From assembly GCA_023376005.1 (NCBI GenBank), contig CM042143.1:86776551-86840550 (forward strand): a stretch of DNA of 64,000 nucleotides, written 5' to 3'. This DNA comes from Doryteuthis pealeii (taxonomy: Eukaryota; Mollusca; Cephalopoda; Myopsida; Loliginidae). The position numbers and the translations under genes were made by a program. The notes beneath the pieces are model-generated. The model ran no database searches and was not told where the DNA came from. It saw only the letters and a program-made list of their open reading frames with translations. This document shows, one piece after another, positions 10,546-23,814 of the stretch (positions are counted from its first letter, which is position 1; every line of letters starts with the position of its first letter).

Positions 10546-10920
10546 TTTGAAAAGATTTCTCTTGTTATCTACACAACGTTCAGTCGATGTGCCCTCTGGC
10601 TTCTTCAGGTATTTCTTATCGAACTGGGGACCTTCTCTTCAAACTCAGAACCTTCTCTTTGATCTCAAAACTTTCTTGTTGAACTTGGGAGCCTTCTTAG
10701 AAGTTCGAACCAAACCCTTTATTCCATCTCTCTCTCTCTCTCTCTTGTTAACATGAAAAGAGTACAGTGTTAAGCTGTGTTAATTATTTATGTTGCCCTT
10801 GGCTAGGATTGAACCTGCAGCCCAGAGCTGACTGTCACTTAGATCTGTATTAACTCAATGCCTATATCCGTTGCACCATGTGTCCAAATTGGACAATAGT
10901 CCAAATAATCCAAATTATCT
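10546..10920 (-). mobile_element. Composite C/D element: tRNA-like SINE with hammerhead-like end
   Basis: Minus-strand reading: GGACACATGGTGCAACGGAT (box A-like), then GCTGCAGGTTCAATCCTAG (box B). A spacer with (GA)n follows, then the D module GAAATACCTGAAG...TGAAACGTTGTG. It matches copy 2 at 22030-22410 and relatives at 12643-13010, 38216-38430, 40541-40830 and 45525-45960. It encodes no protein. Confidence 0.65.
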
Positions 10921-11310
10921 AAAAAAAACTTTCCTCCTTTAATATAAATTAGGATTATCATCAATATCAAAAAGATATTCCAAGAAAGAAATTGAATTTC
11001 TAACGACCCACCCACCAACTATCGTATTGAAAACTTGAATAAAAATTATTATCAACAATATTATTTATTAATAAGACATAATTTCAATGTGTCCTTTCCA
11101 CTCTTGCATTAATTCAATCGAAAAGATGACTTTCTCTCATTCCAGTGTCCATACAAGAGGATATCTCAATTCTTCTTAATTAATGCAGACAAAAGAAAAA
11201 AAAGGTTATTTTAACAATGCAATAATAAGACACAGAAGGAAAATACTAAATCAAAATTTTTTTTTTAATTTTTTTTTTTTTTTGGGGGGGGGGTAATAAA
11301 TTAAGATATT

Positions 11311-11520
11311 CGGACTGTTTCCTCATCTTTATTGTGTATAAACACAATGTTCAGGCCACTGTTTTTGAATTCATGGGAAATCGTCAGAAGATTTTTAAGT
11401 AATTAATATAATAAATAAACACTTAACAGAACCCTAGTTACAGTGGCTTGAATGTTGTGTTTATAACACATAAAGATGATGACAAAGTCTGAAATATAAT
11501 TATCATATTAAGGCCTCATC
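11311..11520. repeat. Family D foldback, short form
   Basis: A left arm around GACTGTTTCCTCATCTTTAT and a right arm around AAAGATGATGACAAAGTCTG pair across about 130 bp. The right end carries AAGGCCTCATCTCAAAT, the family's terminal repeat. The hammerhead-like centre is absent. Its duplicate is 22785-23035, where the arms are better preserved. Confidence 0.65.
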
Positions 11521-11551
11521 TCAAATAAAATTCATACAATTCTTCTTTTTT

Positions 11552-11566
11552 TTTTGTGTGTGTTGG

Positions 11567-11597
<31 letters not shown>

Positions 11598-11606
11598 TGT
11601 GTGTGG
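11552..11606. repeat. (GT)n microsatellite
   Basis: A GT run with interruptions. The copy-2 equivalent (23050-23095) has a different length and interruption pattern. Confidence 0.95.
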
Positions 11607-12264
11607 TTTTAATATTAAGTACTTTGTAAAAATTGTATTATCACCCATGAACGTGCAAATAATGGTTTTACTGTTTATAACCTATTAATTTTCCCTGACT
11701 TGAAATTTCCTCTTTGAGAAGTTGACAGCATCATACAAGGATTCCAGAGTTATTCCCCTTCCATCATTGAGCCTGAACACAAACACACACGCCAAGCACA
11801 TTAAATAGCCAATCCTAATAAGTTTTCTTTACAGGATTATATATATAAGGCACACAACGAATCTAAGCGAAATTAAAAAAGGCAAAATAGGTTTAGGTTA
11901 GATAATCGACATTAATGAACAATCAAATCACAAATATTTCATTAACAAAATATTCACAGGTTCACTTACTTGAAATTACTAAAAAAGCACAGCTTAACAA
12001 ATTTATTTGCATTATACTCCTGGAGTGTGTCGTGTGCATATATATATATATAACATATATATATATGAGAGTGGTTGAAAGTTATATTATGATAAAGTTA
12101 TATCGCTGTTGTTGACCTTTTTTTTTTTTAATATGGGATCCAAGCAGTGCAACAGTGAGGAAAATTGTGTGGACTGCAAGGGACTGAATGTTGGGGGGGA
12201 AGAAAAAAAGACCCTATTTGTTCACATTCCTTGAGTGTCAGTCTATCGAACATTTCAGCTGACT

Positions 12265-12295
<31 letters not shown>

Positions 12296-12642
12296 TAATA
12301 TTATATATATATATTATATATATTAGAGAATAGCAATGGGTAAAATCCAACAAAATTGATTAATAATGAGGAATAATGGATAAAAAATAAACACTTCATT
12401 TAATTGAATTTCGCCTTGGTATAGGATCAAACTTTGTCAATAAAATTTTTGAAAAGCTTCATTAACATACCAGTGAAATATCAATTCAATGAGTGTTTGT
12501 TTTTATCCATATTCCCAATTTTTAATCACACACATTTAGGGTTTAATAATTGAAATCTAATAATATGTGTAAAATAATTTTTAATACTATATATTGGAAT
12601 TTTTGAGAGGAGGATTGATAATAGATTATTTGTATTATTCCA

Positions 12643-13012
12643 ATTGGACACACAGCTAGTGGATAAAGGATTTAGCGTTACAGACAGTTCTCAGTGAACA
12701 GTTGATCTAGATTGCAGGTTCAGATCCTAGTCAAGGGCAGCAGTAACATAGAATAATAATGCTACACAGCTGACACGACTCTTACCCGAGCTATGGTTAG
12801 CGGAAATGACAGAAAGGATACCGTTCGTGGACTAGAATTAAAGGGTTAGGTAGTTCAGGGAATAGTAATCTGTGAGGCTCCTAATCTATGAGAAGACAGC
12901 GTTCTCCGCAGTGAGTCCGAGCAAGAATGACCTGAAGAAGCATGGCAGGGCACATCAGCCCGAAACATTGTACATATACAAGAAGATGAAGTGACAATAG
13001 CAGAATAATATG
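12643..13012 (+). mobile_element. Composite C/D element
   Basis: A tRNA-like head with GGACACACAGCTAGTGGATA and box B GCAGGTTCAGATCC is followed by AGCTATGGTTAGCGG and the D module CTGAAGAAGC...GCCCGAAACATTG. Compared with the 24151-24500 copy it carries extra single-base insertions and losses, including in the D stem. Confidence 0.65.
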
Positions 13013-13905
13013 AATAATTTTTTTTTAAATCTAAATGAAATTTCCCACTTTCTAAAATATCACTTTATCAACTTTAAGTATTTATATGTTATTCAAACTT
13101 CAATTTTTGATACATGAGAGAGTCCTTCCATTGAAGATTTTGTCATTGATCTATTAAAATCCCAAGTAAAACTTCAAGTTTGCCACAAAATAGAAGCTAA
13201 AAAGTGATGCATTAATAGATTTTTTTGTTTTTTGTTTGTTTAAGTTTTTTTTGTTTGTTGGGGGGGGGGGGTCAATTGTTAATTCTGATATTTGAATCTG
13301 TTAACTGTTTTAAATACTCAGACCTCGTAGTACACACAACACACACACTCAACACACACACACACAGCAAAAATACATTTCAAACTTACCATAAGACACC
13401 CACAGCCTACTATGATATTATACCATAAAAGAGGTCCATGGACACCAGCACACACAGCACACCATTGTTTAGGAAAGCTATCCAGAATTCCATTCCGGCA
13501 GTGAATGGTCACCAGACTTTTATTATGCCTGATTCTGATGGGATCATTCTTCATCCAAAATATTAAGCTTAAGCTATCTACAGTAAATAGTACTACAGTC
13601 TGGATAGTCAGACTATACGGTTTAATAGTAAAAAAGATTAAAAAAATTAAAAATGGATTGCTCTTGTCCCTGAATTGCTGATTCATACGCGACCGTTAAA
13701 AATGAATTGCTCATTTATCATAATCTTCTCTTTAAAATAAAGGACCGGTTCTACTTATATGAAGCTTCTTAAACAATTCTTGAATTTCAAGTGAAGGTTC
13801 TTTTTTCTATAACTACTCTTTTCTCTTATTAGAAGTATACAGAAGAGGGGTTATAAAATAGCAAAAACAGATAAGGTTAATAAAAATCTCTAGGTAAAGA
13901 AATTT
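13013..13905. other. Non-coding tract at the 3' end of duplication copy 1
   Basis: Contains poly(T), a G11 run at 13260-13270, and interrupted (CA)n at 13332-13366. Small open frames here are not conserved in copy 2 (24500-25378), which argues against coding. Confidence 0.6.
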
Positions 13906-13907
13906 AT

Positions 13908-13908
13908 N
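13908..13908. other. Single ambiguous base N
   Basis: The only N in the window. It lies within about three bases of the point where copy 1 stops matching copy 2, which suggests an assembly join or an unresolved conflict. Confidence 0.99.
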
Positions 13909-14477
13909 GGACAGTTGAATGCAGATCAAAAAGTAGAGGTTCTGACTTTGACAGAGAGAGGGTAGGTTCCACTTTCTTGGCTTGACGGACTCATAGCAGC
14001 AGAAGATAGAGCATAGAGTAGATGACTGAATGATAATAAAGTATGGAGTTTTTCATTTAAAGAGAAAAAAACTGACATGGCTTGTGATTTTTAAAATTAG
14101 CTTTTTCTAGGTGGTACTTTCTATCTATACATCATTTATTAATATAGTTGGTTTCTGTTTACATTTTCATTTGAATTCTAAAATTAAAGCAAATTTAAAG
14201 CGTTCAGTCTCAATACTTTTTTACCCCCATAATTTTTCTATTTTATTTTTTATGATCTTCAAAGATGTCAATGCTGTCGATGGTTGCTAAATAAAGCCAT
14301 ACCAGCACTGAAAACAGCAGTAATAAATAATTGAAATATATAATTTTCTTTATTTCCCAGCATGTCAAAACCTTTAAAAATAAATGTATTTGGCTATTTC
14401 AACAAGAAACTCCATCTTTTTAAGATGATATAACCCCTAAGATTAGTGGATTTTATTATATATATATATTTATATAT

Positions 14478-14738
14478 GGACGGGTTAGCTCAGTCGGTAG
14501 AGCGGTTCAGCAGAAACCACAAGGTTCCTAGTTCGATACCGTCTCGCAACTCAGCGTACTGAGTGCAGCAGGAATCTGTGCGGTAAAGTAAGGAGCTGAT
14601 GGTAGGTGTGGCGCTCCACCTCAGATGTTAAAACAATCTCCTTGGTCTACGCACTATTGAAAAGGGGATAGACTCCCACCCCCCTCGTACTGGCTGATAC
14701 CAACTTCAGGCCGCCCCGTCGATTTACTTTACTTTACG
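14478..14738 (+). mobile_element. T1 SINE within a (TA)n tract
   Basis: The head GACGGGTTAGCTCAGTCGGT and a body to ATTTACTTTACTTTACG are nearly complete. (TA)n lies on both sides (14455-14475 and 14740-14766), so it was inserted into, or expanded, a TA microsatellite. Scattered single-base losses lie in the box B area. Confidence 0.85.
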
Positions 14739-14979
14739 TTATATATATATATATATATATATATATAACATTAACAAGGATGCTGAAAAGTTTTTTTCCC
14801 AAACCTTTTAAACCAAAAAAAGAAAAAAATGGACCATAAAGTCCTGAAATGTACATGCAAGCTATTTTACATATTTCATCTTCTAGTTCACAACTAAACT
14901 TTTGCCATTTTAACCATTTCTCGAAGTTTCTTTAACTCTTTCAAAAAATAAAATTGAAATTTTGTTGAAACAATTCCAG

Positions 14980-15458
14980 GTTAGGCTGAGAACTATTCAA
15001 CGCATTCCTCTTGGAGATGCAAGATCTAAAGACATTGTTAGAAACCACTAAGAACATTGACAAAAAAAATGATATGCATTTATTTTGCATGTTGAATCAA
15101 TCACGGAGATGGAGGCAGCTGACCTTAAAATATCAATTTGAAAACAGCTGCAAAATACACTGACATTTTAATGTTTAATTTCTTCTAAATTTGAACTATT
15201 CCGAGGCGTAAAGGGATATTATGAAGTTGTAGTACGGGAAGGTATATTCTCGCCAGGTAACTAGAAGCTGGAGGCTTGAGTAGCAGTAATAGCAGTACAT
15301 CTTCCAAGAGTCAGCGTGGTAGTCTTGCTAATAGGCTAGTAGGTGCTTTGGTACCACCACGAGTGTCGTGTATTTTATGGAGGAACACTATCCAATCAAT
15401 TATAGTGAGGGGGGTAACTAGGTATTTGCATATTCATTACATCATAATAAATAAATAG
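14980..15458 (+). other. Three weak coding-like snippets
   Basis: 14980-15051 follows an AG and reads through RTIQRIPLGDARSKD to a stop. 15174-15264 contains VKGYYEVVVREGIF, with a donor-like CAG|GTAACT at 15253-15261. 15261-15458 contains SSSNSSTSSKSQRGS and GALVPPRVSCILW. The first two share a frame; the third does not. Each is short enough to be chance, but together they are the only protein-like sequence between 13.9 and 18.7 kb. No family recognised. Confidence 0.15.
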
Positions 15459-15459
15459 T

Positions 15460-18400
15460 AATCAAGGATGAATATATCAATGACAATAATTTCAGAGGAA
15501 ATTAGAAATTTTTCATATGTTGGATGATTAAATTACTATATACCGAAAGATGTGAACTTTTTTTCTCAAATAAATCTTAAAATTTACCAAGCCCTAAAGG
15601 TTATTTAATTTTTATATTTCTTTCTCAGAATTTTTCAAAATCAAAAATTAGACGAAGTATTTTCTGGGAATACATTTAATTTATAATTAGTCAACCAAAA
15701 TAAAATAAGTACAAATATAAACACAGGCGTGAAAAAACGTACTTATAAAAAGAATTGTGCAATTTGATCATAAAAAAATTGTAACATGTATAAAAGTAGG
15801 ACAGTTTTCACAGAAAACTGGTTTAATGGGATTGTTAGTAAAATTTAATTATCTAAAAACAGAAGTGCAACAGTTTTGGATATTTTCTTAAGAATTTGAA
15901 AATGTAAAAAAAACAGTTTAAGGTTATTGATAAACTAAATTCAAACACAAACAGATTTGTAAATATGAGTATGGCTGAAGTAAAAAATTTAAAAAAATGT
16001 AAAATGTAATTAATAGAAAGAAAACATTAAAGATTTTCTAAAACAAACCACTGATTTTTAAAGTTGAATGAAGATACTGAACAAATCTTTGTGAAAAATT
16101 TTACTAAAACAAATAACAATCTATATGATGAAATGGTTTAGGAAGATAGATTAGGCAGACTATTGCAGTGACTTTGATTCTCAGTGTGCCTCTAATTCTG
16201 GCTTTGTGCCACTTCTACTAAGCTTAGTTAATACTAAACAAACTAGTGATGATGTGGATTTAGGAAAAAGCTAGCAATCATTTTTTACAACTTCAATTAA
16301 ATTTTTGACACTATTAACATGCATATCACAGAATCGTAAAATGAAACAAAATCTGTTTTTTAGGGGGTTTTCTTTTGTAATTTTCCAACAATGAAAATTT
16401 ATCATTTGATTTATTTATTTTTTGAGGTTTTTTTTTTTTTTGTTTTTCTTCCAAAATATAAAACATAAACTTGAAACTTAAATACAGTGAATTTAAGATT
16501 TTGTTGTCTTTTAATAAACAACGACATTATAATATAGTCATTTTCTTATTTCCTTTAAAAGGCATGGAAAAAAAAATTAGCCAAAGTTTTTACTTTTTTT
16601 TAAGTAACGCGTTGATTTTCGTAAAACAAATGTTAGCTGGTCTATTTTAAATTTCTTAAGAATTTCTAAGCAAACCAGATGAAAAGTCCGGGGGTGGGGG
16701 TACATTGTTAACGTGGAAATGGAGGAATAGACAAATGTGTGATGGTAGAAATTGGAAGTGGGGAGATCAAACATGATTTTAAGCAATATAAAACAAAATG
16801 AAAGTCGAACAATAGTAGGGTAAATGAATGTAGAATTTAAAATTAAAATGGATGAATCGTCCTTTAAAAGATTATTTTGTAAAATTTATGATGAAAGAAA
16901 TGTTTGTCATGGTGCCTAGAAAAGCACTGCAACATCAATACTATATTTTATGGTTTCAATAACTAAGGATAATGCATTTCTAATCAATTCAAGTAACTGT
17001 TTAAATACAATAATTTGTACATTACATAGTCTCAAGTATTTCTATCTAATACTATAATTTCAAACAGAATTATTTTGACCCATAGATGATACTCTTAAAG
17101 GTTATTACAAAGGGACTGAATGGACTGGAGTATCACAATTGAAATGGTAAACTACATTCTCTCCATAGCTCAGAACTAGTCTGTTGGATTATTTTATATA
17201 GGGCATGCTGTAATCACCAGTTAACTTAGAGACTAAGCAAGGTATGTTTGTTTAAAACCCAAGTCCAATCAACAGCCTGAATACGTGGTTTAGTTTACTA
17301 TTTAATCAACTGATATAGAACAGCGTTCATTTGCACTTAATTTGGACATTGACAACAAACTGCAACACAAAGGGAACACCAAGGAAACTAAAAGTCTACC
17401 AAATAAGGTCCAAAGAGCAACAATGGTTTCTTCACTAAGATCATGCTCGCTAACATAGGGATCTCCGCTGGACAGAGTTTTGCTTGAAGCTTAAGGATGG
17501 CACAAAAATTGTAACTAGAGCATTATTACGCAGATCAGTGGGGGCCTTATTCAAATCTGCGGATACCATAATTGGCATTTTTTGAATTGTTTATATTTTT
17601 AGAAGAAACAGTATCAATAATAACTAATTTTAAACTAGTATTTTCTTGCATCTTTTAAAATTTTAATTCATAAATCTGATTTTTTATCACAACTGCACCT
17701 CAGCTCATCATATTATTTCAAATTCATAGTATATGATTAACAATGCTTCAACTTAAAGAAAAAATGTTAAATATATAAGCACATTGTTCATCTCTAACAT
17801 TCTAATAAATGTGCCAGATTCTACTAAGAATGGAAGGCTGAAAACTATATTTCCTAAGTCTATCTTAAAGGCAGAAGTTCCACCTAAATCAAAGAAACGG
17901 CATTCAATACTTTAAAATGGATCAATAATTAGGATAGCAGATACCTAAGGAACTTGAGGCCTAGACTAAGCCAGGCTTAGTAAATAAGCAAACTATAGAT
18001 GTCAGAAGCATATAAGTATATAAAAAAAGTTAGAATATACAGTCATCAGTGACAGTTTTACAGGAAATTATTGAAGCCAAGCTGTTGGCTTCTGTTATAA
18101 ATGGTTGCCTTAAACAAAAACAAGACTTAATACAATACAGCCAAGAATAATTATACACATCAATTGATATACTAACAAATAAGTCAAAGAAAAACTTACA
18201 AGCAATTTAGTAAATTTTAATCTGCAATCACAACTGAATAGGAATTCAGAGTACTCTAAAATTACATAGAACTGTGTTCTGTAAATTGATTAGCATTAGA
18301 CAGCATGTTTATACTGAAATCAGCTGGAGACATTGGACAAATTTGCACCTTATCGTTCAATGCGCAATTTTCATGTATTTCTGGTCCAAATCTTAAAGAT

Positions 18401-18730
18401 TTTTATATAGTTGAAAAAGAAAATAAGCTTTTACAAATATGTATTTTTATGGTGTTTTTATACATTTTGAATTATCTTTAACAGTGAGTTAAAAAGGTAT
18501 TTTGCTTTGAACAGGACGTAAACGCTCAAATATGAATTTTTTTTTCAAGACTGAATTTTACAACGTTACTTTGTTTTGCAAAATCAAAGGGACAATCTTT
18601 ATCAATATTCTTGAAATTGTACACTTAATCTAGAAGACGCATCTTAAACTTAAACAGGAGGTTATTTTTTTCTTCTCTACTTTTGGAAATGAAACTGCTA
18701 CAACAAAGTTGACGCACGTTTTTTCAAAAA
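15460..18730. other. Low-repeat non-coding tract
   Basis: About 3.2 kb of AT-rich sequence with unusually few dispersed repeats or microsatellites for this window. I found no SINE head, LINE motif or helitron end and no coding-like frame. It lies between the N (13908) and the start of duplication copy 2. Confidence 0.6.
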
Positions 18731-19511
18731 GAGGTACTCGCAACACTCGCCCAAGCTCCAATTGGAACCTTACATTCAGATGCAGTTATAACATCATAGC
18801 TACGAGATGTGAACGATGGGAGAAAAGGCATAATGGGATGAGTATTCAAATTAAAATACTGTTTTTTTAGCATAAGTTTTTCTAATTTATTTCTATTCGT
18901 AGAAGGAAGATTGTGAATATTTTTATATGCAATTTCAATGGCATTTAAATTGCAAAGTCTATGAGAATACCCCAATTATATCAAAAACGAAAAAAATTAT
19001 CTATATAAAAAAATAAATTTAGATCATGTAAGGCAGCCATCAATTTATACATGAACAACGAGTTTTATATTTTTCTTTTCATTACTATCCGACTTTTACT
19101 ACATCATCTAGGCATTTGAAATTTAAATGAAATGTCATATTGTGAGTTATATTACTCTACCCTTTCGTGTGTGTGTGTGTGTGTGTGTGTTGTGGTTGTT
19201 TATTATATAACATGCATAGATAGATTTTAAAATGAATCAACAAAAGAAATCAAATAATATAATAATAAACAAAAAATTCCATCCTACATTCTATTAATGT
19301 TCACCCACCACCTTCCCCCACCAACAAACTTATGAAATGATTTTCACTTTAGTTTTTATAATGCACTGGAGCACTAAGCATTTGAATATTTGGGAAATAA
19401 GAATTACATATTCTAAATAAAAATACAATGAATTTTATATATAAAAGATTTTACATTAAATATAAATAAACAAAAAATAACTTAAATAATATATGATTCT
19501 AACATAAATCT

Positions 19512-19696
19512 AAGATTTTAGCTCAGTCAGTAATCGTTCGGCTAGGAATCAAAGGTTCCTGGTTCAATACTGGCCTCAGGAGCTGATGGTAAATGTAGCG
19601 CTCACTCAACCCTAAGATAATCTTTGGTTTAGCGCTAGTGAAAAAGGATAGACCCTCGCTGTCTGGCTGATAGCAATATTAGGCTGCCCTGACGAC
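19512..19696 (+). mobile_element. T1 SINE, degraded (duplicate of 8196-8380)
   Basis: Same internal deletion as the copy-1 element but with extra single-base losses, and it retains a TTTAGCGCTAGTGAAAA stretch that copy 1 lacks. The two copies therefore degrade different parts, as expected from independent errors or allelic divergence. Confidence 0.8.
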
Positions 19697-20010
19697 GACT
19701 ACACATATAATCGTATACTCACACATATAACTCAAAGATGTTTCTTTTAAAGTACACATATACTCAAAGATGTCTTTAGTACACATACTATTCAAAGATG
19801 TCTTTTAGTAACATATATTCAAGATGTCTTTTAAAGTACACTATATCAAAATGTCTTTTAAGTATACATATACTCAAAGATGTCTTTTAAAGTATACATA
19901 TACTCAAAGATGTCTTTTAAAGTATACATATACTAAGATGTCTTTTAAAGTATACATATACTCAAAGATGTCTTTTAAAGTACACATATATTCAAAGATG
20001 TTGTATTTAA
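19697..20010. repeat. 30-bp minisatellite, copy 2 (about 10 units)
   Basis: Same unit as 8381-8520 but with about ten units, several carrying one- to three-base deletions. This accounts for most of the length difference between the duplication copies. Confidence 0.9.
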
Positions 20011-20305
20011 AAATGTTTTTTCTCTACAGATCAAATTGCAATTTAAATAGTTCTTTTTTTATATAATCTATTTGCTGTATACACATCTGTTGAATTCTTA
20101 AAGAATGTGTTCTGCCTCCCCCTCCTCCTCCTCCCCCTCCTCCCTTCAAAAATAAAACATTCTAATTCCCTATTGAATAATTATGGAATGTTATTTATCA
20201 AATCAAAATTAAACATAATACAAATTCACGAAGGGAAATTGAGGAATAATAGAGTGAGAGATGAGTTTAAAAGGTTTTTTTTTTTTTTTGGCATTCAACA
20301 AACCA

Positions 20306-20558
20306 ATGCCAAGCACCCCCACCACACCCCGGTTAGTAGAGCAACTGGTGTATTACCAAAATTCCAAGGAAAAGGGGTATACGAGTTCAAATCCCATCAA
20401 GGACTTATTCATTGTCATTTCTGACCCATATTGTTCCCCATTGTTATAAATTGATTGCCCCCCCCACCTTTAAAAAGCACCTCGCTGTCAGCAGAATACA
20501 CTGACTGCACCTCTGCAGAGGGGTAAAATCCAAATAAGTAAATAAATTTTAAAAATAG
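20306..20558 (+). mobile_element. SINE-H (duplicate of 8815-9058)
   Basis: Nearly identical to the copy-1 element, with the same box B GAGTTCAAATCCC and tail. The main difference is a longer T run just upstream (20275-20289). Confidence 0.65.
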
Positions 20559-20584
20559 CTCCAAGTATGTCCATTATATATATG

Positions 20585-21480
20585 ACATTAAACAAAGAAA
20601 CCAAAACAATCAAGTCATACTGAGGTAATTAAAAATATAAAACATTTTTGTTCAGAGTGAATCTAAATTTACCTGGTTATCCCCCCCCCAACTATGGGTT
20701 AAATAGTACCACTACTGTTCTTCTACAAGGATGGCTTTGGCATTAAATAACCCATGAAGGTTGATATATCATTAAACAAAGAAACTAAACCATCTCAGAG
20801 GTAATTAAAACTATAAAAAAAATTTTTTTTTTTTTTTAAAGTGAAAAAAAGTACTACTACTAATGTCTGCCTAGGAATCACAATGTTCCTGATTGATACC
20901 GACCCTCGCTAACTCAGCATATGGTAGCCCAGAGATCTGAGTGGTAAAGTGAGGAGCTAATGGTAGGCATAGTTCTCTACCTCAGATGCTAAAATAATCT
21001 CCTTGGTCTAGCATTAGTGAAAACGGTATAGACCCTTCACTGTCTGGCTGATACCGATTTAGGCACCCCCAATAACTTTACTTTTTACTTACTGTTCTTC
21101 TAGATAGGATGGCATTGGCATTAAATAACCATGAAGATTGATATGTCATTAAACAAAGAAAACAAACCAATCAACTCAGAAGTAATTAAAACTATAAAAC
21201 ATTTTTGTTTAGAGTGAAACTAATATGCCTGGTTATCCCTCCCCTCAGCTATGTGTTAAATAGTACCACTACTGTTCTTCTACACATATGACTTTGGTAT
21301 TAAATAACCCATGAAGGTTGATATGTCATTAAACAAAGAAACCAATCAACGCAGAAGTAATTAAAACCATAAAACATTTTTGTTTAGAGTGAAACAAGTA
21401 ATATACCTGAAACCTTTGAAAATAATTCACATAACCAAATGAACAAGAAATGTTTATGAATAATTAATGTAAAAATAAGC
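20585..21480 (+). repeat. B-tail tandem array with nested T1 SINE (duplicate of 9090-9995)
   Basis: Four ~180-bp units with the T1 SINE at 20864-21088 in the second, exactly as in copy 1. The nested insertion therefore predates the duplication, or the two are alleles. Confidence 0.75.
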
Positions 21481-22029
21481 AACAATGAATTCTTCTCTAG
21501 CTGAGTGAGTGTGTGTGTGTGGGGGGGGTGTAATTAATGATCCATGCATGAAAAACTCAATAAAAAATAAAAAAGTAAAAGAAAGAAAAAAACAATAAGA
21601 TTCAGTAAATAGCTATTTTAAATGCTGCTCAGAACTGTGCAAACCAAGAGACAATAAAACCGTCATGGTTGACTGATTCTATCTTCTTACAATAGCAACC
21701 AACTGGCTATTGGAATTAACATATGTCAGTCTGATATACGTTGTGGCATGTACAAAGTCATTCAGTCAAATAATTTCATCATTTATCAATCCATTACCAT
21801 CGTCACGGTGTAACCAGTTCGTTATGAATTATCTCCCTTGAATATATCACTCAACACATTTTACAATTAAGAACAATATTTATATCAGTCACATACAAGC
21901 TGTGTGTTTCTGAATGGCCTGCTTAATTTCAAAGGAAAATAAAGTTTTAATCATTTCTCCCCATTTGATCTTGCCACCCACCCACCACCATACAAGCATC
22001 TATTATCAATTATCAGACAACTTAAAATC

Positions 22030-22410
22030 TGTAATTGAAAAGATTTTCTCTTGTTATCTACACAACGTTTCAGTCGATGTGCCCTCTGGCTTTCTTCAGG
22101 TATTTCTTATCGAACTTGGGAACCTTCTCTTCAAACTCAAGAACCTTCTCTTTGATCTCAAAAACTTTCTTGTTGAACTTGGGAGCCTTCTTAGAAGTTC
22201 GAACCAAACCCTTTATTCCATCTCTCTCTCTCTCTCTGTTAACCATGAAAGAGTACAAGTGTTAAGCTGTGTTAATTATTTTATGTTGCCCTTGGCTAGG
22301 ATTGAACCTGCAGCCCAGAGCTGACTGTCACTTAGATCTGTATTAACTCAATGCCTATATCCGTTGCACCATGTGTCCAAATTGGACAATAGTCCAAATA
22401 ATCCAAATTA
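22030..22410 (-). mobile_element. Composite C/D element (duplicate of 10546-10920)
   Basis: A cleaner version of the copy-1 element. On the minus strand the tRNA-like head and box B GGTTCAATCCTAG precede CTGAAGAAAGCC...GACTGAAACGTTGTG. Helix II of the hammerhead-like motif is only partly paired here. Confidence 0.65.
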
Positions 22411-22784
22411 TCTAAAAAAAACTTTCTCCTTTAATATAAATTAGGATTATCATCAATATCAAAAGATATTCCAAGAAAGAAATTGAATTTCTAACGACCC
22501 CACCCCACCCAACTATCGTATTGAAAACTTGAATAAAAATTTATTATCAACAATATATTTTATTAATAGACAATAAATTTCAATGTGTCCTTTTCCACTC
22601 TTGCATTATTCAATCGAAAAAGATGACTTTCTCTCATTCCAGTGTCCATACAAGAGGATATCTCAATTCTTCTTAATTAATGCAGACAAAAAAAAAAAGG
22701 TATTTTATGCAATAATAAAGACACAGAAGGAAAAATACTAACATCAAAAATTTTTTTTTAATTTTTTTTTTTTTTTGGGGGTAA

Positions 22785-23035
22785 TAATTATGATATTTCG
22801 GACTGTTGTCCTCATCTTTATTGTGTATAAACACAATGTTCAGGCCACTGTTTTTGAATTCATGGGAAATCGTCAGAAGATTTTTAAGTAATTAATATAA
22901 TAAATAAAACACCTTAAACAGAACCCTAGGTTACAGTGGCTTGAATGTTGTGTTTATACACAATAAAGATGATGACAACAGTCTGAAATATAATTATTCA
23001 TATTAAGCCTCATCTCAAATAAAATATACATACAA
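22785..23035. repeat. Family D foldback (duplicate of 11311-11520)
   Basis: GGACTGTTGTCCTCATCTTT on the left pairs with AAAGATGATGACAACAGTC on the right. It ends AAGCCTCATCTCAAAT. Confidence 0.7.
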
Positions 23036-23517
23036 TTTCTTCTTTTTTTGTGTGTGTGTGTGTGTGTGTGTGTTCTGTGTGTGTGTGTGTGTGTGTTTTA
23101 ATATTAAGTACTTTTGTAAAAAATTGTATTATCACCCATGAACGTGCAAATAATGGTTTTACTGTTTATAACCTATAATTTTCCCTGACTTAGAATTTCC
23201 TCTTTGAGAAGTTGACAGCATCATACAAGGATTCCAGAGTTATTCCCCTTCCATCATTGAGCTGAACACAAACACACACGCCAAGCACATTAAATAGCCA
23301 ATCCTAATAAGTTTTCTTTACAGGATTATATATATAAGGCACACAAACGAATCTAAGCGTAAATTAAAACAAGGCAAAATAGGTTAATAATTCACATTAA
23401 TAACAATCAAATCACAAAATATTTCATTCAACAAAATATCACAGGTTCACTTACTTGAAATTACTAAATAAAAGCAAGCTATACAAATTAATTTGCATTA
23501 TGACTCCTGGTGTGTGC

Positions 23518-23556
<39 letters not shown>

Positions 23557-23752
23557 TGGGTTGAAAAGTTTATATGATAAAGTTATATCTGCTGTTGTTG
23601 ACCTTTTTTTTTTTTTAAATAATGGGATCCAAGCAGTGCAACAGTGATGGAAAAATTGTGTGGACTGCAAGGGCAGCAATGTTGGGGGGAAAAAAAAAAA
23701 GACCCTATTTGTTCACATTCCTTGAGTGTCAGTCTATGAACATTTCAGCTGA

Positions 23753-23755
<3 letters not shown>

Positions 23756-23811
<56 letters not shown>
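23756..23811. repeat. (TA)n microsatellite
   Basis: A near-pure TA run of about 28 units. The copy-1 counterpart (12266-12323) is shorter and interrupted. Confidence 0.95.

Positions 23812-23814
<3 letters not shown>

Larger units (their letters stand above)
7385..13905 (+). repeat. Direct duplication, copy 1 (~6.5 kb)
   Basis: Aligns along its whole length with 18731-25378. Paired landmarks: the degraded T1 SINE (8196/19512), the 30-bp minisatellite (8381/19697), SINE-H (8815/20306), the B-tail array (9096/20585), the C/D elements (10546/22030 and 12643/24151) and a D foldback (11311/22785). Differences are mostly 1-3 base indels, often in homopolymers, plus repeat-length changes. Similarity ends at about 13905, beside the N at 13908. 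Confidence 0.95.
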
